Below are positions 13,253 to 22,316 of a stretch of DNA of 64,000 bases, piece by piece. The notes under the pieces are model-generated. The model worked only from the letters and a program-made list of their open reading frames with translations, did not search any database and was not told the DNA's origin. Source of the stretch: Hirudinaria manillensis. Lineage: Eukaryota > Annelida > Clitellata > Hirudinida > Hirudinidae. Both the position numbers and the translations under genes were made by a program. The stretch's first letter is position 1. The number at the start of each line of letters is the position of its first letter. The DNA lies in assembly GCA_034509925.1 (NCBI GenBank), contig CM067530.1, positions 2,085,001 through 2,149,000 on the forward strand, in the 5' to 3' direction.

Positions 13253-13540
13253 TTTATTATATTTATATTATTATTATTAATTATTGTATCTATTTTATTA
13301 TTATAATTTGTTGGATATATTTCTAACCATTTGTTTACGTTTATTTAAAAAAGTTATCGTTTCAAAATTCAGCAATAATTTTATTTTAAATAATTTTAAT
13401 AATTTTATAATTCAAACTTCATATTGCAAATATATAAAAATTAAATATTTTAATATTGTTTATTTAAATTAATTTAATTTAAAACAACTTGATTTAAAAA
13501 CATTTATTTTAAATTAAATTATTTAAATTAATTAGTAGAG

Positions 13541-13573
13541 TTAATATTAATAATCTTTTATCCCATAGACTAA
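13541..13573 (+). promoter_or_regulatory. shared upstream element of RING array (copy 1)
   Basis: TTAATATTAA, one or two bases, ATCTTTTATCC and then GACTAA stand about 140-170 bp before the first RING start codon. The same order recurs before the third RING gene at 17294-17326. Looser versions precede the second (14386-14417) and fifth (20078-20110). Confidence 0.4.
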
Positions 13574-13711
13574 AGTTAACGCTCCGTCAATCAATCACAA
13601 AAATCAGATCGGATTCAAAACATTCACTGAATTTACAAAAAAAAGATAACTGATTAATCACAGGAATAATCAATCAATCAATCGTTTACTCGTAACAACC
13701 AATCTCCCATC

Positions 13712-14092
13712 ATGTACAGCTCGTTCAAATGTACCTCTTGCAACAGAAAGTTCTCAATCGGTCATGAATCTAACGCCTCCATTTTCAAATGCTTGGATTG
13801 TGTCAATGCAAGTCCAGAAAGAGTTTATTCGAACGATGAAGAAGAATTGAGACCCGCCGACATGCCTGAAAGTAAGAGACGAAAAATCCCTGAATTACTT
13901 GACATTAAAGAAGATCAAATTTCTGAAAATTGTGGCATCTGCCTGTCAATGTCAGAACGATCAGAAGATGCTACGAGTCTTATCTGTGGTCACGTTTACC
14001 ACATTGAATGTCTGGAACTATGGCTGAGTCACATTGGTGTGAGACAGTCCTGTCCTATGTGCAGTTTACGCACTGAAGAAGCCAAGAAGTGA
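13712..14092 (+). CDS. RING-H2 protein 1, divergent array member
   Basis: Intronless 126-residue protein, probably an E3 ubiquitin ligase. The N-terminal CxxC pairs at C7/C10 and C27/C30 form a zinc-ribbon-like module. The RING ligands are C74, C77, C92, H94, H97, C100, C114 and C117, the C3H2C3 order of RING-H2 domains. Between them is a basic patch (SKRRK, residues 54-58) that could act as a nuclear signal. It is the most divergent family member: it lacks the DDIP-V-VT linker of the others and has a longer loop before the last CxxC pair. The start ATG matches the MY(I/V/S) start of its neighbours. AATAAA follows about 95 bases after the stop. The module order recalls RNF115/RNF126, but the substrate is unknown. 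Confidence 0.85.
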   Translation: MYSSFKCTSCNRKFSIGHESNASIFKCLDCVNASPERVYSNDEEELRPADMPESKRRKIPELLDIKEDQISENCGICLSMSERSEDATSLICGHVYHIECLELWLSHIGVRQSCPMCSLRTEEAKK

Positions 14093-14385
14093 TTCGATTA
14101 TAATATGATTATACGGTATTTATGTATTTATTTGATAGTTATTACTATTATTGGATTGCCAATAATATTGTTCTAAGTATTAAATAAAATATTAATTGTA
14201 TCAAAATTAACAAAAGTGTTTGCATTATTATTTTTTAAATTTAATAATTACCTAAAGGTTCTAAATAAATTATTGGTAAGTAAATCGAAATAATTATTTA
14301 TTTTACTTACATATTTTGGAATTAATTCCGAAAATTAATTAAAAAAATTATTCATTCCGGTCAACAAAATAAATTTAAAAAAAAA

Positions 14386-14417
14386 TTAATATTGAAGATC
14401 TTTTCTTGTAAAGTCGA
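14386..14417 (+). promoter_or_regulatory. shared upstream element of RING array (loose copy)
   Basis: ATTAATATTGAAGATCTTTT followed by AGTCGA resembles the stronger copies at 13541 and 17294 and lies about 150-180 bp before the start codon. Confidence 0.25.
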
Positions 14418-14564
14418 AAATACTTTTTTTCAAAGCTTCAAAACATTAACTGAGATAAGCCGACTAAACCACTGAACCATTGATATAATTGCAATACTAT
14501 TATTAATTAACCATTAGTTAACTGATTAAACACAGAAGCCCTATCGCAGATACTAACCGTTATA

Positions 14565-15077
14565 ATGTACATTTTCTTCAAATGTCTCACCTGCCAAGGT
14601 ACTTTCTTAGATTTCTTAGTAGACACGAATCGAGATTCATTCACTTGCCTGAGTTGTGGCAATGGGAACCTTGAAGTATTTGACTACTACGTACCTAGCG
14701 AGGATGATGATAATCATGTTTATAATGTTGCTGCTGATGATGATACTTCAGTGGACATTTTAAACACTGCATTCGACGAGGACCTGGACGAATGCCAAAC
14801 GGAATTCAAAGAAATCAATATGGACGACATACCAACGGTTGAAGTCACTCAAAGCCATTTGGAACAGGAATTGGAATGTGTCATTTGCCTCACGAAATAC
14901 GAGTTGAAGGAACGGATACGTCAAGTCAACTGCAGACACATGTTCCACGAAGATTGTCTGAGAGTGTGGCTGAAAGGGCACGGCACTTGTCCCCTTTGCA
15001 GGGCCAACGTTGGCTACTCAACCCGTTCCGTGAATAACGAAGGTTATTATGATCAAGGGGAACGTGGTGATGATTAA
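14565..15077 (+). CDS. RING-H2 protein 2 (RNF115/126-like)
   Basis: Intronless 170-residue protein. Zinc-ribbon-like C7/C10...C28/C31, then an acidic middle (residues 45-80), then MDDIPTVEVTQSHLEQELEC leading into a RING-H2 with C105, C108, C123, H125, H128, C131, C142 and C145. In the RNF115/RNF126 family a similar 'IP-V-VT' segment precedes the RING, which recruits the E2 enzyme, and the N-terminal zinc finger binds ubiquitin; here both roles are inferred. The RING is almost identical at DNA level to that of the third gene, pointing to recent duplication or gene conversion. A polyadenylation signal (AATAAA) lies about 130 bases after the stop. Confidence 0.9.
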   Translation: MYIFFKCLTCQGTFLDFLVDTNRDSFTCLSCGNGNLEVFDYYVPSEDDDNHVYNVAADDDTSVDILNTAFDEDLDECQTEFKEINMDDIPTVEVTQSHLEQELECVICLTKYELKERIRQVNCRHMFHEDCLRVWLKGHGTCPLCRANVGYSTRSVNNEGYYDQGERGDD

Positions 15078-15374
15078 GGTGATGATTTTTTGGTCTGAGA
15101 TCCATTGATTAGCAATCGATTTAATTGCTTTTTTTTGTTATTTTAAAAGTTATTTTAAAGTTGTTTTTAATTTTATTTAATGACGTTTTTGTTTTAAATT
15201 TTGTAAATAAATAAAAAAAATTTTTATGAAATTCTGAATTTATCCTTAAAATAAAAGATTTCTTTTGCAAACCCGAACAACGTTTTCAAATTTTCAATGT
15301 ACTTATTAAATAAATAAATATTAAAGATAAATTGAACAAACAAATCGTGACAGAACTTCTAAAAAAATCTAGGA

Positions 15375-15616
15375 TTTCTTTTTTCTTTAATTTTAATGTA
15401 AATTTTTATTTGAAACCGGTTTATTTTAGTTTAAGCAGGATTATTTATTCACTTATTATTAATTAAAATTATTTACCTATTTATTAAATAAAATAAAAAA
15501 AATCGTCGAGACAGCGAGGGCTGCGTTGACGAAGTCGATCTAAAACAATTTTAAACCGACAAAAAAAATTTGAAAACCAATTAATTAATTACCAATCGAT
15601 CAGACCTGGACGTAAA
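15375..15616. repeat. left ~240-bp direct repeat flanking the zinc-finger gene
   Basis: This stretch reappears in the same orientation at 16802-17043 with roughly 95% identity by eye, including a shared GACAGCGAGGG...GCGTTGACGAAGTCGATCT block and the end GATCAGACCTGGACGTAAA. A further 22-bp identity lies at 15889-15910 and 17041-17062. Between the right repeat and that 22-mer there is no gap, whereas the left copy has 270 extra bases there. Confidence 0.85.
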
Positions 15617-15888
15617 ATATTGAGGCCGGTGGTTTGGACGTCAACTCCCGCCAATGGCACGAGGCGGGCCTAAAGGATGACCTTCGATGGTGATGCAGAC
15701 CCCGATCGGACCCAGCCGTTGCTGGTAAAATTGAATTCATGTTGATGCTATTCAAACGTCACATCTCGTTACAGAGATGGTTAGATTCAAACTTCGACCC
15801 TTTAACTAAATAATAACGTAAAGTAATATTTCAAAGTTATTTTTAAAGAATTTATTTGAAATGGCATTAAACAAAACATAAAACTATG
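15617..15888. other. GC-richer insert between repeat and zinc-finger gene
   Basis: Present only at the left repeat. It begins with a GC-rich stretch containing a CCCGCC...GGCGGG inverted repeat at about 15646-15670. No coding frame recognised. It holds the 3' flank of the zinc-finger gene. Confidence 0.5.
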
Positions 15889-15924
15889 AACGGAGGTCCA
15901 GCCAATCACAGGCTTGAACCGAGT

Positions 15925-16560
15925 TCAAGAATGTTGATTCTTCTTGTGGATGTTGAGATTGCTGACCTGTCTGAAGGCACAGGAGCACAAGTCACACTTG
16001 AATGGAAACTCCTGAGTGTGAATCCTCTCGTGAGTCCTAAGATGGCTGGACTGCTTGAAGGCCCTGGGGCAGTGGCTGCACTTGTAGGGCCGTAAGTCCG
16101 CATGATCTTTCATGTGTTTCCTCAACGAGTTCGTATCGACGAAGCTTTTGCCGCAGTGGCATTCGTAATTTTTTTGTTTACTGTGCAACAGCAAGTGTAC
16201 TTTGAGGTAGTGCTTGCTTTTCAGTACCTTGCCGCACTCTTTGCATTCGTAGGTCAGCTTTGCGTGCACGGTTTTGACGTGAGCCTCGAGAGTGGACTCT
16301 AGGACGAAGGACTTGCTGCACTGTAAACAGGCGAAGGGACGCTGGCCATTGTGTTTCATCATGTGCTGTCTCAGAGTGTACGGTGTGGCAAATGACTTTT
16401 TACACTCGAGGCACAAGTTTTCCTTTTTGCTGTTCCCGGAATGGAAAGTATTCGGTATGCACGCGAAAGCATTGTCGTTCTGCTGGCAAGGAACGTTGCA
16501 CTCCGAGATTACCCCTTCCATCTGGTTATTACAGTTCGACGATATTATTTCAGAAGACAT
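15925..16560 (-). CDS. C2H2 zinc-finger protein, six fingers
   Basis: Intronless 211-residue protein, probably a DNA-binding transcription factor in the nucleus. After a ~48-residue leader come six tandem fingers: residues about 50-71, 78-101, 108-130, 137-158, 165-187 and 193-216 approximate. Linkers are only partly of the TGEKP type (for example QRPF, LRPY). The fourth finger begins YECHCGKSF, so its two cysteines are separated by one residue instead of two. The start ATG is the first in frame and lies ~118 bp downstream of a TATA box. It is transcribed against the RING array and sits between two ~240-bp direct repeats, which suggests that it arrived as an insertion or was caught in a local duplication. 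No close relative named. Confidence 0.88.
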   Translation of the reverse strand: MSSEIISSNCNNQMEGVISECNVPCQQNDNAFACIPNTFHSGNSKKENLCLECKKSFATPYTLRQHMMKHNGQRPFACLQCSKSFVLESTLEAHVKTVHAKLTYECKECGKVLKSKHYLKVHLLLHSKQKNYECHCGKSFVDTNSLRKHMKDHADLRPYKCSHCPRAFKQSSHLRTHERIHTQEFPFKCDLCSCAFRQVSNLNIHKKNQHS

Positions 16561-16677
16561 TATGACCAGAGTAATTTCTTACGAGAGTAATCTTCCGTAA
16601 AATTCCTGCGCTCAGAGAAGGAACTGCCGTATGGACGAGAGTCTTGCGAGTAATGACCGTCTTGGTTGAGATTCGGC

Positions 16678-16757
16678 CTTTTATAGCTGCTCAGACCATT
16701 CATATGCAAATGAGGGCTATGGGCGACTGCGCGCTCTAAGCTGAGGGGCGTGGCCGG
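16678..16757 (-). promoter_or_regulatory. core promoter of the zinc-finger gene
   Basis: On the minus strand TATAAAAG stands at 16685-16678, ~118 bp before the start codon. An octamer (ATGCAAAT on the plus strand, 16704-16711) and a GC/KLF-type box (GGGGCGTGG, 16744-16752) lie just upstream. TATA, octamer and GC boxes are established RNA polymerase II promoter elements. The whole stretch is far more GC-rich than its surroundings. Confidence 0.6.
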
Positions 16758-16801
16758 GCTGAGGCAGCGCGCGCTCACCGTTCGCGCCAATTAAATATTT
16801 A

Positions 16802-17062
16802 ATTCTTTTTTCTTTAATTTTAATATAAATTTTTATTTAAAAACGGTTTATTTTAGTTTAAGCAGGATTATTTATTCACTTATTATTAATTAAAATTATT
16901 TACCTATTTATTTAATAAAATAAAAAAATCGTCGGGACAGCGAGGGCCGCGTTGACGAAGTCGATCTGAAACAATTTAAAACCGACAACAAAATTTTGAA
17001 AACCAATTAATTAATTACCAATCGATCAGACCTGGACGTAAACGGAGGTCCAGCCAATCACA
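16802..17062. repeat. right direct repeat flanking the zinc-finger gene
   Basis: Second copy of the repeat at 15375-15616, here joined directly to the 22-bp element also seen at 15889-15910. A run of 14 C (17065-17078) follows immediately. Confidence 0.85.
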
Positions 17063-17293
17063 CTCCCCCCCCCCCCCCTCCAAGAGGTCATCCGAAGGGT
17101 TAAATTAAATTTATTTCCTTAAAATAGAATCAAATTTTCAGTTATATTCTTCCAATAATAATGATAATAATGATAATAAAAAAACATTAAAAATAGTAAA
17201 ATATAAACGTTAAATCATTTTTTGCCAAAAAAAAGAATTGTTCTAAAAAAATTAATTAATTTGAAACTGCACGTTAATTAATTAATTAATAGA

Positions 17294-17326
17294 TTAATAT
17301 TAAGAATCTTTTATCCGGTCGACTAA
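17294..17326 (+). promoter_or_regulatory. shared upstream element of RING array (copy 2)
   Basis: TTAATATTAA-G-AATCTTTTATCC...GACTAA, nearly identical to the element before the first RING gene, ending 87 bp before the start codon. Conservation across intergenic DNA that is otherwise dissimilar supports a promoter role. Confidence 0.4.
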
Positions 17327-17412
17327 GACCATTATGTCCCGGATTAAGTACGAAATCATTAACTGAGATCACCAAGTTATAGATAACGGGAAGTTCTATC
17401 AACTCAACAAAA

Positions 17413-18687
17413 ATGTCCAAAATAGTCAAATGTCACGGATGCAATGCAAAGTTTGCGATTGAACTTTTCCATGAACGTTCGGTGCCATTCTGTCAGTGCA
17501 GTCGAGGAGCTAACGTGAGGTTAAACACGTTCGTCAAGAACCATGAATATTTGGATGATGGGACGAATAAACTCCACTTCCAAGGTGACGATTGTGGCTC
17601 AAGTAAGCCGGGCACAAGCAATCCGTCGAGTTCGGACGACGTCAATCAGGTGGTCGAGCTCAATCAGGTGGTTGAACTCAATCAGGTGGTTGAACTGAAT
17701 CAGATGGTTGAAGCCAATCAGGAACGTGTAGAACCGAAAGTGGAGTATTTGGCTTGCAACTCGAACAACGATTTGCATGAAAAAATTGGTCAGGTCAACT
17801 GCGAGCACTTGTCGCACGAGGTCTGCAAGGAACGCGTTGAAAGTCACGATGTTTCGGTTGACGAAGAATGCGATGATAATGACGAAGATGTTGATGTTGA
17901 TTATGATGGATATGGCGATGACGATGAGGGCTGCCGTCATGGCTATTATGATAATGATTATGATGTCAATGACGATGACGTCGACGATGGATATAACGAA
18001 TGTGATGACTTTGACGATGGCTATGACGACTGTGATGAGTACGATTGCGACAATGACTTTGACGACGATTTTGACCTTGACGAGGATTTTGATGTTGACG
18101 ATGACATTGACGATGACTTTGACGTTGATAATGATGATGATGTTGACGATGGCTATTATGAATATGATGACGTTGTCAGTGATTCTGGCGATGAATATCG
18201 TTATAGCGATTATGATGACGATAGAGATGACTTTGACGATTGTGATTATGACTCCAATGGCGATGACTTTGATCCTTTAGATGACATTTACGATTATGGT
18301 AGTGATTACGATTACGATGTTGTCTACGATGACGATTATGATGATGACGACGATGACGATTACGATGACTTTGACATATTCGAGCCATTGAATATGGACG
18401 ACATACCAGTGGTTGAAGTCACTGAAAGTCACGTGGAACAGGAACTGGAATGTGTCATTTGCCTCACGAAATACGAGTTGGAGGAACGGATACGTCAAGT
18501 CAACTGCAGACACATGTTCCACGAAGATTGTCTGAGAGGGTGGTTGAAAGGGCACGGTACTTGTCCCCTTTGCAGGGCTCACATTGGAAGGATCGATGTC
18601 TTAGGTGACGAAGAATATGATGATGACGATGACGACGATGGTGATCTTCTTGTCGCACATTTGGATATCTTAGTTGATCTTAATTGA
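17413..18687 (+). CDS. RING-H2 protein 3, mosaic with Asp-rich tract and relict RING
   Basis: Intronless 424-residue protein. Residues 7-29 hold a degraded zinc ribbon (C7, C10, C27, C29). Residues 78-104 are four copies of an NQVVEL hexapeptide. Residues 112-138 match the family RING in spacing (C115, C130, H132, H135, C138) but the first Cys is Tyr112 and the last CxxC pair is gone, so it is a dead RING. Residues ~150-325 are about half Asp with Tyr, Phe and Gly. Then MDDIPVVEVTESH leads into an intact RING-H2: C347, C350, C365, H367, H370, C373, C384, C387, followed by a further Asp run. The Asp tract is encoded by GAT/GAC repeats like those elsewhere in the window, so it probably grew from a captured microsatellite. 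Likely an E3 ligase; the acidic region could bind basic partners or metal (inference). Confidence 0.88.
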   Translation: MSKIVKCHGCNAKFAIELFHERSVPFCQCSRGANVRLNTFVKNHEYLDDGTNKLHFQGDDCGSSKPGTSNPSSSDDVNQVVELNQVVELNQVVELNQMVEANQERVEPKVEYLACNSNNDLHEKIGQVNCEHLSHEVCKERVESHDVSVDEECDDNDEDVDVDYDGYGDDDEGCRHGYYDNDYDVNDDDVDDGYNECDDFDDGYDDCDEYDCDNDFDDDFDLDEDFDVDDDIDDDFDVDNDDDVDDGYYEYDDVVSDSGDEYRYSDYDDDRDDFDDCDYDSNGDDFDPLDDIYDYGSDYDYDVVYDDDYDDDDDDDYDDFDIFEPLNMDDIPVVEVTESHVEQELECVICLTKYELEERIRQVNCRHMFHEDCLRGWLKGHGTCPLCRAHIGRIDVLGDEEYDDDDDDDGDLLVAHLDILVDLN

Positions 18688-19378
18688 TGTTTGTCGGACG
18701 GCGTCATCAATTTAAAAACCTGTTTCGGAGCCATTTTTTTTATTTTTGTTTAATTCGTGTTTAATACATTTTTAAACTTTTAAATTGAAATTAGTTTCAA
18801 AGTTTCGATTCATTTTACTTAGGAATTATGTGTTAAATAATTTTAATAAATAATATTTGTAATGTTAAATGATAAAAGTTAGAACGTTCTTAAGTTGTTG
18901 TTGATGTTGATGGTGATGATGATGCGAAGTACTTTCGGTAGTATTGGAATACCACAATATGTGACATGTAATAGAATTATAAATGCTATTTATAAAATAA
19001 ATCATGAAATAGTAACATGTATTTGCAATGTATTAAATATTTATATAATTTATATTGTATATATACACTTTATAACGTATACAATGTATATACAAAGTGA
19101 TAACGCAAATGGTAACAGGTTAGAGCACTATTATAATATCCTTGTTTGGTTAAATGTGAACAACTTTTTCTTTTCTTTTTGTAACGCACGATTTTCAGAT
19201 TTTATTTAAAATGCAATATAAATGTATTAATATTATTATTATTATTATTACTATTATTTATTAATACTAGCATTAATGATCGTTTATTAGCTGGCTTTTA
19301 AGTAGATGCATCGGAAGTCTTAATTACTTAACTTATTTAACCTAAATATTAAAACTATAAACTCATCACTTTAACATA
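18688..19378. other. intergenic spacer in RING array
   Basis: AT-rich, with a short (ATT)n at 19229-19262. An open frame at 18895-19209 has no recognisable feature and is probably chance. Confidence 0.45.
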
Positions 19379-19792
19379 ATGTACGTTGTCTTTGAGTGTC
19401 TCAGGTGCCATAGGAAATACGTCTTTATTGACACCTTTGATGTAAATGTCCTCAACTGTTCAGCCTGCGACAATGCAGGTATCGAGGTCATTGGTCACAT
19501 GGATCATGACCAATTCTTGACCTACTTTCTTGGCGATCTTGGGACCGATTTTGATATAGACATAAAAGAGGACAGACAAGTCAATATGGATCACATATCC
19601 TTTGTGGATGTTGTTGAGAAACATGTGAAACAAGAGATGGAATGCATCGTTTGCATCTCAAAGTACGAGTTGGGAGAAAGGGTACGTCAAGTCAGCTGTG
19701 GGCACATCTTCCATGAGGATTGTCTGAGAGGGTGGTTGGCAGGGCACCATCGTTGCCCCCTGTGTAGGATAAACATTGGACCTTTCGGGTGA
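19379..19792 (+). CDS. RING-H2 protein 4 (RNF115/126-like)
   Basis: Intronless 137-residue protein. Zinc ribbon C7/C10...C27/C30. Linker NMDHISFVDVVEKHVKQEME. RING-H2 ligands C89, C92, C107, H109, H112, C115, C126, C129. The RING begins MECIVCISKYELGERVRQVS, clearly paralogous to the neighbours on both sides. Only about ten residues follow the last cysteine. Probable E3 ubiquitin ligase; partner and substrate unknown. Confidence 0.9.
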   Translation: MYVVFECLRCHRKYVFIDTFDVNVLNCSACDNAGIEVIGHMDHDQFLTYFLGDLGTDFDIDIKEDRQVNMDHISFVDVVEKHVKQEMECIVCISKYELGERVRQVSCGHIFHEDCLRGWLAGHHRCPLCRINIGPFG

Positions 19793-20077
19793 ACAGAGTT
19801 TTCAAGATAATTGTGATGGTGAAGATGGTGATGTTTTTGTGAAGGAACTAAACAGCTTCTTTGAAATTCATCGAAATGACACTGACTTTCGCTTGAGATA
19901 GAGATGCATTTAGTCGTGTGATTAATAAATGCAACAACTTAGATTTAATTTTAATGGCAAATTAATTTTAAAAATAAAAGAATTGTGAAACTTAAAAATT
20001 GTTTTGGTATTTTCCGAGTAATTTTAATTCTTAATCATATTTAATTTAATTATTGTTAGCATTTTAACATGTTTTAA

Positions 20078-20110
20078 TTATATTTAGTATCTTTTATTGG
20101 GTCGACGTCC
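20078..20110 (+). promoter_or_regulatory. shared upstream element of RING array (loose copy)
   Basis: AATTATATTTAGTATCTTTT followed by ATTGGGTCGAC, with the CTTTTAT core 114 bp before the start codon of the fifth RING gene. Confidence 0.3.
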
Positions 20111-20203
20111 CATATCAATGCACCAATGATGAAGCATCAAAGTTGTTCTACAAGGCATCCCTGATTACCTAGACGAAACAAAAAAAAATCAATCAAACTC
20201 ATC

Positions 20204-20620
20204 ATGTACATTGTTTACAATTGTCACAGATGTCAGATGGAGGGTGTATTTCCTGACGTTACTGGTTCAAATCCAACAACATGTGCGCTATGTGGAGACG
20301 CTGATATCGAGATCACGGGCTATCAACATTTCAATGACTTCGCGAATGCTTTCTTTGACATTGAAAACGAAATCTATGCAACCACAAGAGAAGACAATAT
20401 GGACGACATAACAGAGGTTGAAGTCACTGAAAGTCACGTTGAACAAGAACTGGAATGTATCATTTGCATCTCGAAATACGAGTTGGAGGAAAAGATACTT
20501 CAAGTTAATTGTGGACACGTGTTCCACGAGTATTGTCTGGAAAGATGGTTGAAAGAGCACCGCAGTTGCCCCCTGTGTAGGGCAAACATTGGGCTCTCAA
20601 GTGAGGAAAATGATCTTTAA
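20204..20620 (+). CDS. RING-H2 protein 5 (RNF115/126-like)
   Basis: Intronless 138-residue protein. Zinc ribbon C7/C10...C27/C30. A NMDDITEVEVTESHVEQELE linker precedes RING-H2 ligands C85, C88, C103, H105, H108, C111, C122 and C125. Linker and RING are closest to genes 2 and 3. All catalytically relevant positions are present (Ile at the E2-binding loop after the first Cys, Trp before the third CxxC region), so it should be an active E3. The start is the shared MYIV N-terminus. Confidence 0.9.
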   Translation: MYIVYNCHRCQMEGVFPDVTGSNPTTCALCGDADIEITGYQHFNDFANAFFDIENEIYATTREDNMDDITEVEVTESHVEQELECIICISKYELEEKILQVNCGHVFHEYCLERWLKEHRSCPLCRANIGLSSEENDL

Positions 20621-21382
20621 AGGAGATGAAGGTTATCAATGAGATGGAATAGATGATGCGTATGCAACTGAGCCAACCAACATAACTTGAATTGGGATTT
20701 ACTGAATTTCACCAGAGATCGAGATTAATTTAATATTTAATAGTTTTCATTAATAGTATATACAGTCTCACAAGTGTTAAAGGGACGTAAAGAATTCTTT
20801 GAAACAACAAAACAAGTTTTCATATAACTTCGTTCGTGGCATTCAACTACTTTTACCAAATTATGCAATTTTTATAGCAATACTACTATTACTACTACTA
20901 CTACTAATAATAATAATAATAATAATAACAGCCGTAAAATGCGGTTATAAAGTTTTATGGGAGGTTAAAATTTACATTCTTTTTACAATTTGCTGCATAA
21001 CATTAAATGTGACTAATTTACAAATTTATGATTTTATTTTAAATGCTTTTTAATGTTAACTAAACTCTTTACAAGTGTTTTAAATAATCATAATAATAAG
21101 TTTCATTTACATCTAATATCTTCTAACGAGTGGTCGATAATTGGAGCAACTAAATCGGTCTCAATTTTACAAAGATAATAAATAATATACATAATATTGA
21201 TAAAGATATAAATTACAAAATCATGTTTATCATTTATCACCTCCTCTTATGCCGCACGGAATATATAAGTGTTAATCCTACAGATACGAATCACTTTCAT
21301 TGATTGACTCCAGTATGACCAATTTTTCGCCATGCGTAATGGCGAGCGGTTCTTAATCGTTGAAAGTACAAACGCAGTCATT
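20621..21382. other. intergenic spacer
   Basis: AT-rich with a short ACT/AAT run at 20884-20930. A short open frame at 20799-21053 crosses this run and shows nothing recognisable. Confidence 0.45.
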
Positions 21383-21600
21383 ATGGATGACATACCGGTG
21401 GTGAAAGTCAATCGAAGTCACGTGGAATGGGAATTGGAATGCATCATTTGCATCTCAAAATACGTGCTGGAAGACAAACCGCGTTAGGTTCTCTGTGGAC
21501 ACATGTTCCACGAGAACATGTGAGGTTTGTCTGACAGGATGGTTGAAAGGGTATCTCAGTTGTTCCCTTTAAAGGGCAAACATTGAGCCCTCACACTTCA
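21383..21600 (+). pseudogene. RING-H2 pseudogene, sixth array copy
   Basis: Begins at the MDDIPVVKV linker and continues through ELECIICISKYVLEDKPR to a TAG stop at 21485-21487. It then resumes with CGHMFHEN, a second stop, and frame-shifted remnants of the last CxxC region. The N-terminal zinc-ribbon half is absent. It marks the 3' border of the array, ~320 bp from the convergent protocadherin gene. Confidence 0.85.
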
Positions 21601-21917
21601 GCTAGTTAGGTGTATCAAGGAGTAGATGATTATCATATTTTTTTATCAAGATTTATCGAGTAGGACAATGAAGATGCAAATAAGCCAACCAAAATTTTGG
21701 TGAAAATAGTATTTATTTTATATTAATAAGAAGAAAACCTTTCTGGTGGCCATAAAAAAATAAATGTTATTTATTTCAATTTACAAAACAAAAAGTTTAC
21801 AAAATTCGGCGCACAAAACAAGCAGGCGAATTAGGAATTAATGAGAATTTTAAAAAAAAAACAAGAAAAATTAAAATAAAATCGGGTTCGAAATTGTTAG
21901 CATCTTGAAATCATTGC

Positions 21918-22316
21918 CTAATACAGATCGTTGTAACGAATGTAATTCCCTTCCTCCAACGATCCAATAGTTTCCTCTTCGACTCTGGGACTGGTTGCAG
22001 TCGAGGCGATCCTATTTGGATTCGAAAACCTTTCTCTGTCCAGTCTAAGATTCATGGAGATCGGGAAGGTTTCGGTCGTGTGTTTGGCAGGGTTGTAAAC
22101 AGGCGGCATTGCTCTCCTGGGTGTGATGTCTTGGCCATTGGTGACATCGTTGTTGATGTTCGGTGTCATCAATGATATCATTTCCTCTCTGGCAGAAGAG
22201 CAGCCAGACGAGGCATCGGAGGTGAAACCTCTCTTGAGAGACAGATAGGAGATGATGTTGCTGTCAGGAGTTCCGATCACTGGCTCCTTGGCAAAAGTCG
22301 ACAACGTCGGGAATGT
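21918..22316 (-). CDS. protocadherin exon 6: C-terminal tail
   Basis: Acceptor CTCTTCAG. About 132 residues rich in Ser/Thr/Asn, ending IRYNDLY and a stop at 21918-21920. Confidence 0.8.
   Translation of the reverse strand, partial: TFPTLSTFAKEPVIGTPDSNIISYLSLKRGFTSDASSGCSSAREEMISLMTPNINNDVTNGQDITPRRAMPPVYNPAKHTTETFPISMNLRLDRERFSNPNRIASTATSPRVEEETIGSLEEGNYIRYNDLY

Noticed and set aside
17599-18582. Other open frames antisense to or shifted from the third RING gene (His/Arg-rich, Met/Thr-rich)
   Set aside because: Shadows of the Asp-rich GAY coding tract in other frames.
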